Positions 1 to 10,868 of a stretch of DNA of 64,000 bases are shown in pieces. Every line of letters begins with the position of its first letter. The first letter of the stretch is position 1. Source of the DNA: Bacteroides nordii WAL 11050 = JCM 12987. GTDB lineage: Bacteria; Bacteroidota; Bacteroidia; Bacteroidales; Bacteroidaceae. Location of the stretch: the NCBI GenBank assembly GCA_000613465.1, contig BAJA01000009.1:62001-126000 (forward strand). The letters run 5' to 3'. The position numbers and the translations under genes are program-made. The notes beneath the pieces were generated by a model. That model did no database searches and was not told where the DNA came from. It worked only from the letters and a program-made list of their open reading frames with translations.

Positions 1-398
1 AAATAAAAATAATAGGTATCATTCTTATAAGCACAGTCCGGTGCCCACATGAACCCGCCTTCTTTACGTCCCCATGGCACTTGAGAAGCATTCAGTATTT
101 CTCCATGATCTTTCCAGTGCACCATATCATCGGTAGAAAAAACATGATATCTGTCCATCAGGTCACAACCCTGAGGTGGATCTATGTCATGCGAGGCATA
201 AACGTACAAGCGGCCGTCTGCCCAGACATGGGCAGATGGATCGGCTGTGTACATATGTCGAATAAAGGGATTGGGAGCCAGACTGTCGATCGTTACTTTC
301 TCTTTCCCGATCGTTTTGTTTTCTGGTGACTTGCGAGAAGCCATGCATCCTACTAATAATAAAGTGCATATAGCATAAATATATTTTTTCATCATCAT
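1..398 (-). CDS. GH43-family lipoprotein, 3' end cut by window edge
   Basis: This frame is open from 398 to the left edge and gives the first 132 residues of a secreted enzyme. It begins with a short lysine-containing signal peptide ending in the lipobox LLVGC, so it should be a lipoprotein. No acidic residues follow the Cys (CMASRKS), so a surface-export signal is not evident. The mature part begins PNPFIRHMYTADPSAHVW, the first blade of a GH43 five-bladed propeller, with the catalytic-base Asp in TADPS. YHVFSTDDMVHW and WAPDCAYKNDTYYFYF are further typical GH43 blade motifs. Three ATG codons lie in a row (398, 395, 392), so the exact start is uncertain. It is the last visible gene of the minus arm, 12 bp after the GH2 gene. 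Family members act on arabinosides, xylosides or galactosides; the specificity here is unknown. Confidence 0.85.
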   Translation of the reverse strand, partial: MMMKKYIYAICTLLLVGCMASRKSPENKTIGKEKVTIDSLAPNPFIRHMYTADPSAHVWADGRLYVYASHDIDPPQGCDLMDRYHVFSTDDMVHWKDHGEILNASQVPWGRKEGGFMWAPDCAYKNDTYYFY

Positions 399-410
399 GT
401 TGTCCGAAAA

Positions 411-3338
411 TTAATGTTTGATTTTTTTTGATTTAATAATGCTTTCTCCTGAGATTAACCCATCCGAACTCACTTTCACTTTTATCTTTCCCGGTTTAAA
501 AGTGGTACGTACAGCTACTCTCATAAGTCCTCCTTCTGCCTGTAATTCTGTATCTCCGGGGGCGTGATAGGATAAGTCTTTACCTTCGGTAACATAGAAA
601 TTATAGGAACCTTTGTATATACCTTCGCCTTCAACTTCAAATTTCAATAGATTATCGGCCCATGGACACCAATGCCCATCCTTATCTACCACTTTGGCTG
701 TCACTATGAAAGCGTCGGAAGCATTTGCTTTCAAGATAAATTCTTCTCCGGTGGGCTTAGCCGCAGGCTTCTCGATTGTAACTTCTATGGCATAGGGCTT
801 ATCGGAAGATTCTATTTTCTCTGAACAAACAGGGTGTTTGTTCGTATCAAGACCTACGGCTTCTACGGTACCCGGTTCCCATTGGATATCTCTCCATGTA
901 CATTGGCGGGTTCTTTGATCTGGCTCAACAATACCGTACGACTTTTTATTGATAAATAGTTCGACGTAGGGACAGTTGCTCCAGGCATCAATATTTTGAA
1001 TACCTGAATAGTTCCAGTGGCTTTGGAGTGCAACTCCCGGTTGCTGAGAATAGGGTACCCAGAGTGCTTTTTGGTAAATTCGGTACTTCAGTTTAGGAAA
1101 GCGGTTTCCATCCATTGCGCATGAACCCAGGCTCTTCTGATTTTTCATTCCATTCAGATAGATTGTATAACCTTCACCGTAAGTTTCTACCAGCATCCAG
1201 TCAATCCAACCGCAAGCCTGATTGTCCAGGTTATCTAAATAGTTTCGTATGTAATCCATTGAAAATTCCTTCTCGTTATTATAATCAAACCGTGCGATGC
1301 ACCAACTCGGAAGTCCACTCCAGTTGGCACCATAAACCTCTGTGTTTAGTGACGGGCGGCCTTTTACTTTTTCATAACGATTGGTATAACCAATCACAAT
1401 GGGTTCTTTCTCGTCCCATTCAGGAGGATAACCGTCACGATTGAGAACCAGCCGGGGTTGTATATAATCCCATGCTTTCACTTCGCTGAGTGTATGTGAT
1501 GGCAGGTATTTATCTCCATCGTATGCCAATCCGTTATTCGATTCCCAAATAACGACGGACGGATGATTACGAAAGGCTACAAGCATTTCCCGGTCATACT
1601 CCCGTTTGTATGTTTTGGCCGGTTCATTCTTTAGTGACCATTCTCCGTCTCCACTGTTTACAATTAATAAAACCCCGTAAGCATCACAAGCTTTGAGTGC
1701 TTCTGTGAAAGGTGGCTGATGTCCAACACGCAATGTATTACCTCCGCACTGGGCAATAAGGGCAATGTCTTGCCATTGCAAAGCAGCGGGGATAGCAGCT
1801 CCTAATCCCGGATATATGTTTCTGCTTCCGAAGCCTCGTAAAATACATTTTTCTCCGTTCACGTAACAGTAATTTTCATCCCAGGTGATTTCTCTTATTC
1901 CAAATGGCTCGCTTTGGCTATCTGCTAATTTGCCGTTTACGTATACTTTATTCAATACCGTATATAGGTATGGAGTACCGGAGCAACCAATGGGATACCA
2001 TAAATGAGGGTTCTGAATAGATTCTGTATGGTCAAACAACTGGGTTGTTCGGGCTGATACCTTTTGTTTGTCGGAGAAAGACAATACAGTGTGTCCTTGT
2101 TGATCCTGCAGATAAGTGCGCAACTCAATATCCTGCTCTTGATCTGTAGTGTTGTCAACGTTTACCTGGAAACGTATCGTTGCTTTTTGAGGTGTAGCCG
2201 ATACTGTTCCCAAATAAGTACCCCATTTCTTTAATGGAGAATAGCGGTTGAATGGAATATGTATTTTATGCTTTTTGTGCATGTATATCGGGCAAACGAT
2301 GCCACCCATAGCCTGTCCGAATCCTTCATTTGTACCAAACTCCGGCCAGGTAAAAAATGTGTTTTTAGCATTAGAGACTTTAATGGCTATCTGATTTTCC
2401 GTATTCCATTTTATGTATTTTGTGATGTTCACAACAAAGGGGAGGGCACTACCTACATGAGTGACTATACCCGGATGCTGTACTTGTGTGTTACCGGGGA
2501 TGGCTTGTCCATTGATAAAGACAATAGCCGCGAAGTTTATTCCCTGAAATTCAAGGAAGATTTCTTTATCCCGGTCTTTTTTGCTGAAGCCTATTTTTTT
2601 TCTGTACCAGGCTTCTCCTCTCCAGCAACGTTCGCCTGTGCTGGCATTTAAGTAGGTATCGCGTTCATTGAAACAGTGAGGAATGCCGACCGATTCCCAT
2701 TGATCGTCTTTAAATGCCAAACCTGCTATTTCCTGGTCTGAATAATTGTTTTCGACCGGATAAATGGCAAGTTCGCTGATACGCTTCGGTAACTCTTCAT
2801 TCTTTTCGGACTGGCAACTTAGAATTGTCAGCCTGATGTATCGATAGGATGCCGAAACAGGGATGGAGAGGTAGGTATATGTTACCTTTTCAAAATAACC
2901 TACTGTATTGTTCACATTGGATATGTCACCTTCTTTGTGAAGGTCACATGCTCTTTTTACTGTACCTTCTGCCATCGGATACCAATCTTCGTTATTAAGG
3001 CTGGCTTCCATTTTCACAGTGGCAAATCGTGTCTGATCTCCTTTGAATATTAGTTTGAAGTTTTTAAGCTGTTTCTTTTCATGCAGATCGATGAATAGAT
3101 GTTTTTCTGATGAATAATCTGCTCTCCATTCCGTATGAATATCATCGTCATTTATCTCTGATACTTTTTGCAATCCATAAAGAATACTTGCGTCCTTGGC
3201 TAAGTTTGTTTCTTGCCGGATTACTTTAGAAAATTTCCATGGAGTGTCTCCTAAATTAATGGACTGTTGCTCTTTTGAATATATATGTAATTGGCTGAAC
3301 AGGGCAACGCATGCAAGTAATAAATATTTTTTTTCCAT
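411..3338 (-). CDS. GH2-fold glycoside hydrolase with inserted discoidin-like domain and atypical active site
   Basis: A 975-residue protein with an N-terminal signal peptide (about 1-21). The sugar-binding start (GDTPWKFS, about 31-38) resumes at DDQWESVGIPHCFNERDTY (about 211). A segment with discoidin/F5-8C character (about 45-195, including FIDLHEKKQLKNFKL and YRYIRLTIL) is inserted between them. GH2 immunoglobulin-like and TIM-barrel regions follow (VNGEKCILRGFGSRNIYPG, RNHPSVVIWESNNG). At the usual general acid/base motif (NHPS..xWSxxNE), the residue after Asn is Gly (about 603) instead of Glu. SLNTEVYGANW is a possible nucleophile region. The tail (about 870-960) resembles GH2 C-terminal Ig-like domains. 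The gene lies 21 bp after the FG-GAP gene in the same operon. It may be catalytically unusual or a glycan-binding relic; the family assignment is firm and the activity is not. Confidence 0.85.
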   Translation of the reverse strand: MEKKYLLLACVALFSQLHIYSKEQQSINLGDTPWKFSKVIRQETNLAKDASILYGLQKVSEINDDDIHTEWRADYSSEKHLFIDLHEKKQLKNFKLIFKGDQTRFATVKMEASLNNEDWYPMAEGTVKRACDLHKEGDISNVNNTVGYFEKVTYTYLSIPVSASYRYIRLTILSCQSEKNEELPKRISELAIYPVENNYSDQEIAGLAFKDDQWESVGIPHCFNERDTYLNASTGERCWRGEAWYRKKIGFSKKDRDKEIFLEFQGINFAAIVFINGQAIPGNTQVQHPGIVTHVGSALPFVVNITKYIKWNTENQIAIKVSNAKNTFFTWPEFGTNEGFGQAMGGIVCPIYMHKKHKIHIPFNRYSPLKKWGTYLGTVSATPQKATIRFQVNVDNTTDQEQDIELRTYLQDQQGHTVLSFSDKQKVSARTTQLFDHTESIQNPHLWYPIGCSGTPYLYTVLNKVYVNGKLADSQSEPFGIREITWDENYCYVNGEKCILRGFGSRNIYPGLGAAIPAALQWQDIALIAQCGGNTLRVGHQPPFTEALKACDAYGVLLIVNSGDGEWSLKNEPAKTYKREYDREMLVAFRNHPSVVIWESNNGLAYDGDKYLPSHTLSEVKAWDYIQPRLVLNRDGYPPEWDEKEPIVIGYTNRYEKVKGRPSLNTEVYGANWSGLPSWCIARFDYNNEKEFSMDYIRNYLDNLDNQACGWIDWMLVETYGEGYTIYLNGMKNQKSLGSCAMDGNRFPKLKYRIYQKALWVPYSQQPGVALQSHWNYSGIQNIDAWSNCPYVELFINKKSYGIVEPDQRTRQCTWRDIQWEPGTVEAVGLDTNKHPVCSEKIESSDKPYAIEVTIEKPAAKPTGEEFILKANASDAFIVTAKVVDKDGHWCPWADNLLKFEVEGEGIYKGSYNFYVTEGKDLSYHAPGDTELQAEGGLMRVAVRTTFKPGKIKVKVSSDGLISGESIIKSKKIKH

Positions 3339-3359
3339 ATAGTGAGAATCTGAATTGGG

Positions 3360-5331
3360 TTATAGAATAACGCACTTCTGTCTTTTTATAGTTGAATTTG
3401 TTTTAATCATGACGATATAGCTACCTTTTTCCTGTAAAGTGATGCTCCCAGCCTCCTGGATTTGATTCTGATACACAATGCTACCGTCAGTTTTGAATAG
3501 GGTTATATCTCCCGTTCCTTTGATTGAATAGTATACTGATTTTCCCTTGCTATGGATGAAGATAGCTTCTTCTTCCTGATTTGTGATTCCACTAACCTGA
3601 TCAATCGTTAGCGTGGATTTAGCAAAGAGGCTGCCTCGCTTTCCATTATCTATGGCCTGTACTCCCCATTCATATACACCATTGGACTCTATTTTTATTT
3701 TATATGAACATTGAGTGAGTTGGCCCGAAATGCGACCAACTTTGATAAAGCCGGAAGATATATCTGCCGGTACCGTCATATAGCATGTCCCGGAGTCTTT
3801 CTTTTTTAGATAAATGTTGTACTGTAATGCACTTTGAGGGTGATGTCGTCAGTGGCGGGATCCCACGATAAGGAAAGCAGGTTAGTACCTTCTATCAAAC
3901 TGGCTCTTAAATTCTGAGGGGTTCCCGGAGCTTCATTCTTGCTTACATTAGAGGTGTTTTTCCAGAGTTCAGTATTACAACCCGAATTGCAAGCGTCTTT
4001 TGACCATCCTGAAATCCATGCATCCAGCCGGCCGTCATTGTCAATGTCGATCAGTTGTTCACTTCCATGGGTAACTCTCGGAAATGCCCAGCCATAATTC
4101 TCTTTATTGTACCATGCCATAGGCTCGAAATCAAAATTCCCCTTGTTTACATAGAGCCAGGTAGTATGTTCATACGTATTGTTATGACCACCTACTAACA
4201 TGTCTGCCAGGCCATCGTGGTTGATGTCGCCGAATGAAAGCTGCCCTCCGTCTATCGGAAGCAGTTGTTCTTTTTCTATTTTTTCAAAATCCCGGTTTCC
4301 TTTGTTCTTATAAATATAGAATTTTTTTTGACCGTTATTGAAATATACACCTGTTATGATAATATCTGCCCAACCGTCATTGTTTAAATCGCATACATCA
4401 CATGAGGAGTTGGTGGTTGTATCAAAGTTATAATCTGATTCTGTAAATGTACCATCTTGCATGTTCCAATAAACATGCATTTCAGATTCTCTTGAATAAC
4501 CATATCCGGTAGAAACGATATCCAACCAGCCGTCATTATCCAGATCGACGAAACACACACTGCCGTCGGTCATTCCATGGAAAGGTTTGTTACCGTTTAA
4601 GGGCGTTTTCTGAAGCTCGAAGGATTCTCCTTTTATGTTCCTGAATAAATACACCACTCTTACCGCGTCTTCATAATCATCTCGGTTCGATCTTTCTTTT
4701 TCATCGAAACCTGTGATGAGCAAATCGGTATATCCATCATTGTCATAGTCACCTGCCACTGCCCAATTGTGCCCTTTCCCTCCGGTTTTTCCATTGAATA
4801 TGGGTATTAATCCTGATTCTGATACTGGTATCTCTTGAAATTTGTATGTGCCGTTAGTCTGTACTCCTTGGTTGATATATAAACGTGCTTGTATTGTTGA
4901 GAGGCGATACTCAAATCATTCCATTGATAATTCCAATCACTTAGCCCGGGAATAAATAGATCCAGAAGTCCATCATTGTTCATGTCGAACCATACCGGAC
5001 ACGAAAAAGCGGTGGAGGCAAATGGAGAGGTTAGTTTGTTGAAGGTACCATCCCCGTTATTCTGATAGAAGCTTTCCTGAGTTTTCGTTGCACTGCCATG
5101 ATTATTTTTATCACTGTAAAATAGATCGAGGCTACCGTCGTTGTTATAGTCACCCCATGCCATGTTGGTATATGTGGCATGGACAAAGTCCAATGGATCT
5201 CCACCGATACTCAATAGTACAGGTTTTTCCATGTATTCAAATCTGACATTTTCAATGTCCCCTGGAGTCTGAGCATGTGATACTATGCTCAGACAACTAC
5301 TACATGCGATTAATAATAGTTTCAGTTTCAT
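3360..5331 (-). CDS. secreted FG-GAP/VCBS-repeat protein with FN3 and sorting-type tail (two frameshifts)
   Basis: Three frames on the minus strand join into one 657-residue protein if one base is restored at each of two sites: 4881-4883 (TTT to TTTT on the coding strand, giving HVLYINQG) and 3830 (G to GG, giving KVALQYNIYL). The restored protein has a signal peptide ending in SHAQ, then FG-GAP-like repeats with Ca-binding DxDxDG loops (WGDYNNDGSLDLF, VDLDNDGWLDIVSTG, CDLNNDGWADIIITG). A fibronectin-III-like segment follows (about 465-580), then a beta-rich tail resembling a Por-type sorting domain. It is clearly paralogous to the C-terminal half of the GH2 fusion at 12728-17028. The gene sits 33 bp after the GH43-like gene. 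No enzymatic motif is visible; glycan binding or scaffolding at the surface is an inference. It could be a true pseudogene, but the error pattern suggests otherwise. Confidence 0.8.
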
Positions 5332-5364
5332 AATATAAAATTTAAGAGATGATTTTGTGTATTG

Positions 5365-6372
5365 CTATTTCTTGAAGGACCATTCAGGTTTCCATTCTAT
5401 GCTTATTCCCTCCGGATGGAAATTAATTGGTAACCAAATATATCTGGAATCTATTAAGTCCAGTTTGTTCCACCTGTCAAACATTATGATATATTTATCT
5501 TTCTTTGGATCTACTGATATGGCAAATGTACTTTGTCCTCCAAATGACTTATTTGCATTCTCTCCGATACAGGGATTACCCATTGTTTTCCATTCGCCCA
5601 GTATGGAGTCGGCGATTGCATATTCTGCTTCATTAGGGTCCCATCCACTACATCCGGAAGTGATCAGATAATATTTGTTTTGTCTTTTAAAGATGGCTGG
5701 GGCTTCTCTGTACTTTCCGGAAAAGGCAGCTCTATATATCCCTGTGTGTGTCAGATAATCGTCTGAAAGTAAATGGAAGAATAAAGTGGAGTTACCTTTG
5801 GTTGAATAGATATGATATGCTTTTCCATCTTCATCTTTAAACAAGGTCATATCTCTACTTTCTTCTCCACCGGGACGAAGAGAGTGTAAATATTGGAAGT
5901 TTCCTGTCGGGCTGTCTGATATAGCCACTCCGGCTGCGGCCTTCGAATAATTATAGTTGTCAATATGCATCCACATCACAAACTTCTTTGTTTTATCGTT
6001 GTAGATTACCTTGGGACGTTCTATGACCATAGATGGATGGATGTCGGATGTCGGATCTGTCATGTCAGGTTTTAATACGATACCTTCAAACTTCCACGAT
6101 TGCAGATTTTTAGAAGAGTAGCAGGCTACTCCTCCTGCCTCTGTCCTGTAACAATCCCACTCTACACCAGGTGCATGGTAAGTTGAGTCATTTTTATATT
6201 CACCATACCAATAGTAGGTTCCATTGTGATATAAGATTCCTCCTCCGTGTGCATTAATCGTGTTTTGGTCTGTATCTGTCCATATCTCTCCTGAACGAAT
6301 CGTTTTTGATGAACCACATGAGTAAAATACAATTAAAATCAGGCTTAATAAAAAAAAACTTATTCCTTTCAT
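5365..6372 (-). CDS. GH43-like beta-propeller lipoprotein
   Basis: A 335-residue protein with a signal peptide ending in a lipobox (VFYSCGSSK). The absence of acidic residues after the Cys suggests a periplasmic location. NAHGGGILYHNGTYYWYGEYK resembles the first blade of exo-beta-1,3-galactanase-like GH43 enzymes (subfamily 24 type). Later blades show IERPKVIYNDKTKKFVMWMH, SRDMTLFKDEDGKAYHIYS and YREAPAIFKRQNKYYLITSGCSGWDPNEAEY. The Glu in REAPAIF is placed like the GH43 catalytic acid. The missing N-terminal Asp is usual for the subfamily-24 group, where the base differs. Its ATG overlaps the stop of the sensor-regulator gene by 4 bp, so the two are translationally coupled. The GH43 fold is confident; the subfamily is a resemblance call only. 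Confidence 0.8.
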   Translation of the reverse strand: MKGISFFLLSLILIVFYSCGSSKTIRSGEIWTDTDQNTINAHGGGILYHNGTYYWYGEYKNDSTYHAPGVEWDCYRTEAGGVACYSSKNLQSWKFEGIVLKPDMTDPTSDIHPSMVIERPKVIYNDKTKKFVMWMHIDNYNYSKAAAGVAISDSPTGNFQYLHSLRPGGEESRDMTLFKDEDGKAYHIYSTKGNSTLFFHLLSDDYLTHTGIYRAAFSGKYREAPAIFKRQNKYYLITSGCSGWDPNEAEYAIADSILGEWKTMGNPCIGENANKSFGGQSTFAISVDPKKDKYIIMFDRWNKLDLIDSRYIWLPINFHPEGISIEWKPEWSFKK

Positions 6373-9300
6373 TTTGTTAAATTTATGTTATAATCATTTG
6401 TGTTTGTCATCCTTTGTTGCTTCTCAAATTCTTTGGGGGTCATATTAAATTGTTTCTGAAATAATTTGATGAAATAGGAGGGGGAGTTTATCCCGACAAT
6501 ATAGCATACTTCTCCTGTACGATAGTGTCCTTCGGCTATCAGTTCAGAAGCTTTTTTAAGCCGGATGAGTCGGATAAAGTCGGTAGGCGATGTTCCGGAA
6601 AGGGCTTTGATCTTTCGGTGTAGGCTTGACCGGCTCATATTAGTAATTTCAGACAGGCGTTCAACACCAAAGTTTGAGTCTGTTATATTCTCTTCAATAA
6701 TACCAATGATCTTATTTATTAATTCTTCATCAGCTTTGCATAATCCTATTGAATGAGATGTAACGTAAGGCTTTTTGATGAATGCCTCTTTTTCTCTTTT
6801 TCTGTTTTCCAGCAGTGAACTCAGTTGGGTTATCAGATATTTGAATGAGAAAGGTTTTTCAATGTAAGCGTCTGCTCCGGTTTCAAGTCCTCTGATTTTA
6901 CTGCTCAAATCATTCTTGGCTGTTAATAGAACAACTGGTATATGACAATATTCAATATCTGTTTTTATTTTCTTACAGAGTTCGAAACCATCCATTATAG
7001 GCATCATAATATCTGTAATTACAATATCGATATTTTTTCTTTCAATAATATCAAATGCTTCGGCACCATTTGTCGCTTTCTCTATGGAGAAGCTGGAGTT
7101 CAGCTTTTCTGTCATAAATGACAATAATTCAATATTATCTTCTACAATTAAAATGGTCTCCTGTTTAGATGGCGGCTCAATAAAATCATCGTTAAACAAA
7201 TCGATTTCTTTATCTTGTTTCAATACTTCACCTTTTGGTATAACTAACGTAAATATATTTAGATTATTTGTACTTTTGTATTTTAAAGTACCATGATGCA
7301 ATTCTGCAAGTGATCGGGCTAAAGATAAGCCTATGCCGGAACTGGCATTTATATTTGCATTTTTTTTCAATTGATAGAACGGATCGAATATTTTATCTTC
7401 CATCTCAGAGGGTACTATTTCACCATCATTTTTTATTGTCAGATGGAAATGTTTACTTGTATCCTCAAGTTTTATGCTGATATTTCTATCTGAATATCGG
7501 ATTGCATTTGAAAATAGATTATTCAAGATTTTTATGAAAGAGCCTCGGTCGATCTGCGCATAGATGTCTTGTTCGGGCATATCAATCTGCATTATTCTAT
7601 TTATAGATAATCCCATAGGCAGGAATTCCTGATAGACTTCGTTGACAATGACTGATATATTACTATCAACAAGATTCATGGTGACTTTATTGGCATCGAT
7701 TTTTCTAAAGTCCAGAATCTGATTGATTAAAGTAAGCAGTTCAGATATATTTTTCTGCATAAGCTGAACATTCTTTTTAATGTTGGGTTCTTTAATATCC
7801 ATTTCTACTAATGATTCTAAAGGACCGTTGATTAACGTCAATGGGGTTCGTATTTCATGAGCGATATTGGTAAAGAAATCAATTTTAGAACTATATAGTT
7901 CCTTCTCTTTTTCACTTTCAAATAAACGTTGTTTTTCTAATGACTTTTTCCTATGTACATAAGTGTAGTATTTGCTTGCCAGATAAATACAGATAATAAT
8001 TATAATAGCATAGCAAAAATAGGCAGTCCAGGTTCTCCACCACGGAGAGAGAATGATGATTTCAATGGATGCCCCCTCTTCGTTCCACTCGTTATCATTG
8101 TTGCAGGCTTTTACAATAAATTTATATTTCCCTGGCGAAAGATTAGTATAGTTTGCACTTTGGCTATCTTTGGTATATATCCATTCTTTGTCAAGGTTTA
8201 TCATTTTGTATGCATATTGATTAGCGGTTGGACATGCATAGCTTAAGGCAACAAAGCCTAACTCGATACTATTTTGATCATGTTGTAATGTGATTGGGCC
8301 TGATTTCAGGAATTCACTGTTCGTTTCCTTGTCTTGTGATTTGTTATTTTTATAATTAATATATGTAATGTATACAGGTGGAATGAAGTGATTCTGTTCC
8401 ATTTTTTCTGGGAAAAAAGAGATGAGCCTTCTGCTGTTCCGAAGAATAATTCCCCTGTACTGCTGACTAAGGCTGATTTATAACTAAACTGGTTACTGGG
8501 TAAGCCATTATTTGTTGAAAATATTTTGATACTATAATCCTGTGGGTTTAACTGTATCAATCCATTGTTAGTTCCGAACCATAAATAGCCATTTTTATCT
8601 TCTACTATTTTATATGCACTATCATCCGGTAACCCTTCAGCTAAAGAAATTTTATGAAAATTGTTTTCTTTGCTATTATATTTGCAAATACCTCCTCTGT
8701 CTGTAGCGAACCATATATCTCCGTTACTCGTTTCCATAATATTGCTCACCGAATTGGAACTCAAAGAAGATTTGACATTAATTTGATTTGTATAATGCTC
8801 TATTTTCTGTGATTCTTGGTTGTATTTATATACACCATTACCCATGGTTGCTACCCAAATATTTCCATTAGAATCTTCAATAATATCGTAAATATAGCAC
8901 AGACCGAATTCTTTTACATTGACAAACTCCATTGTCTCTTTATTGCCTTTATAAACACCCCAACCGTTCCCTAACCAAATATTACCATATTTGTCCTCGC
9001 ATAAGGCATAAATACTGGATTCATTCAATTTTAACTGATTTCCTGAATAATGTTGTATATTGTAGGTCTTCGAGGAAATGACATCCAACCCGTTTTTGAA
9101 TAAACCAACCCAAATATTTCCATTCGTGTTCAATAAGCTCAGAGTCTGTTCAGATGTTAAATCTTTACTGATTTCTCTTCCCATCTTTTTGAATGTTTTC
9201 TTTTCCGGAGAAAAAATATTAACTCCGGCATCTTCTGTCCCTATCCATATATTCTGGTCATTATCTTCAATGATTTCTCGCACACGTTTACTGCTGATTG

Positions 9301-10360
9301 TTTCTTTCCTATTTAGTGGAATGTAACGGGTAAATTTGAGAACTGAACTTGATAAATAGTTGATTCCTCCTGCATTTGTTCCAACCCATACACCCCCTTC
9401 CCGATCTTGATAGATTTTTCCCACTTGATTGTCCGAAAGTGAATAATTAGACATCGGATCATTGTATATCCTGAATACTTCGCCTTCTTCATTTAATATA
9501 TATATACCAGACTGGGTACCTACCCATAATTGATTTCCTAATTTGGTGATGCAACGAATAATTTTATAGTGTATCTCTGGCGCATTTACATCAGTAACTG
9601 TATTTTTCCTTTTGTGAATCTTGCGTAGTTTGCCTTCGTGTATGCCAAGAATCAGAAACTCACCATCATCCGCCATTGTATAAATATTTTCTCCGGCAAG
9701 TGTGTTGCCTTGTGTATCTCCAAGATATTGATTGAATTGATTGGTGTTTTTATTGTATAGATATACTCCTTTTCCATTTGTTCCTATCCAGACTCTGTTA
9801 CTTTGATCTATACATATACTTTGAGGATTACCATGATCCGGAACTGATTTTTTTCCAAAAGCATAGAACTTTAATTCTTTATTGTTTTGAAGATAGCGGA
9901 ATAATCCCTGATTAGGAACTACAATCCAGATATTCCCATCTTTGTCCTCTTTTATATCAGATATCCAGTCGGTCATGGTAATCCCTTCTGACGTTTGTGT
10001 ATTCATATAAGTGAATTTCCCGGTTTGAGGATTTAGTCTGAAAACACCATTATCAGTTCCCACCCACAGTTGTTTTTCTTTATCTTCAAATAAGGAAGAG
10101 ATGTTATTATTTTGTTTTTGTGCTACATGATCATAACAATCAAACACTTTAAATGTATTTCCATCGTATCGGTTGAGCTTATTGCGAGTTCCAAACCACA
10201 TAAATCCATTACTATCTTGAATGATTGCTTTAACGTTGGTCTGTGATAATCCTTTATCTCTACTGATAATATTAAAATAGTAGTTATTCAAAGCATATCC
10301 AGACATGTTGGACAATAACATCGAGAGAAGGATGAAAGTGTTGAATACCGGCTGTTTCAT
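6369..10360 (-). CDS. hybrid two-component system sensor/regulator (HTCS), one frameshift
   Basis: Two frames join into a 1330-residue hybrid sensor kinase-regulator if one T is restored in a six-T run (8413-8418 on the plus strand), giving FFPEKMEQNHF. Order: signal peptide (1-24), about 14 periplasmic Reg_prop propeller repeats (IWIGT/LWVGT/MWFGT motifs, about 30-650), a Y_Y_Y domain (about 685-770), a membrane helix (about 778-795), and HisKA with phospho-His in AHEIRTPL (about 835). HATPase follows (N box NNLFSNAIRYSD, G box GIGLSLA), then a receiver with phospho-Asp in ITDIMMP (about 1117) and a C-terminal AraC-type DNA-binding domain. Such proteins bind glycan fragments in the periplasm and switch on the adjacent PUL. 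It stands between the two arms of the locus and is the first gene of the minus operon. Confidence 0.93.
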
Positions 10361-10387
10361 ACCTTTTTATTAATTAAATTATTGGTG

Positions 10388-10395
10388 CAAACGTA
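10388..10395 (-). promoter_or_regulatory. candidate -7 element for the HTCS/minus-arm operon
   Basis: Reads TACGTTTG on the minus strand, a perfect match to the Bacteroides TAnnTTTG -7 consensus, 28 bp upstream of the HTCS start codon. The upstream -33 element is not well defined: the nearest TTG is about 25 bp away. Confidence 0.5.
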
Positions 10396-10868
10396 GCCAT
10401 AAATAAAATAATGCCTGGTTCAAAAAATAGCAAGTTAGTCGTATCTGCGATTGAGTAATGGTTCGTACGGGTTTCTTATACACGGATGCGTTATAAAATG
10501 AAACCAACGTATTATTTTTTTTGTGCCTGTTTGGGATGTACTTCTATTTTTTTACCAGAATATGTTTTGGGGGTTCGGATGTGTTGTATAGAAAAAAAAG
10601 CCTTGTGACCAAATTGTTATTTTTTGAAATAATCGTGCGATGTAAAAAGAAAAGGAAGCCATACTTTTGTCAACAGTGAATTAGTTAAAGATGATTGGCT
10701 CTGAACGGGGGATTCCGGGCAATATCTCTGTTTTTGGTAAACAATTAAAATGGAGTCTGTTTTTAGCAAACCCCCAAGTATGTAACTATGAAGGCTTCTG
10801 GAAAATTAAGAGTCGGAGTAGTTGTTATCTTGGGTCATAAATAAATGTTTAATTTAAATTATTTTACA
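10396..10868. other. divergent intergenic control region of the PUL
   Basis: About 470 bp without a gene between the two divergent arms. It should contain the binding site of the HTCS AraC domain and promoters for both arms. Several T and A runs and a candidate plus-strand -7 element at 10662-10669 are visible. I could not identify a convincing direct repeat that would mark the operator. Confidence 0.5.
10662..10669 (+). promoter_or_regulatory. candidate -7 element for the plus arm
   Basis: TACTTTTG matches TAnnTTTG exactly. It would give a leader of roughly 190 nt before the ATG at 10869. The -33 region is not a clear match, as expected for an activator-dependent promoter. Confidence 0.45.

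Noticed and set aside
4872..4884. Extra TA unit as the cause of the first FG-GAP frameshift
   Set aside because: Removing TA gives HVYINQG, but adding one T gives HVLYINQG. The latter fits the paralogue (FLYENKG) and the single-base-loss pattern at the other nine sites better.
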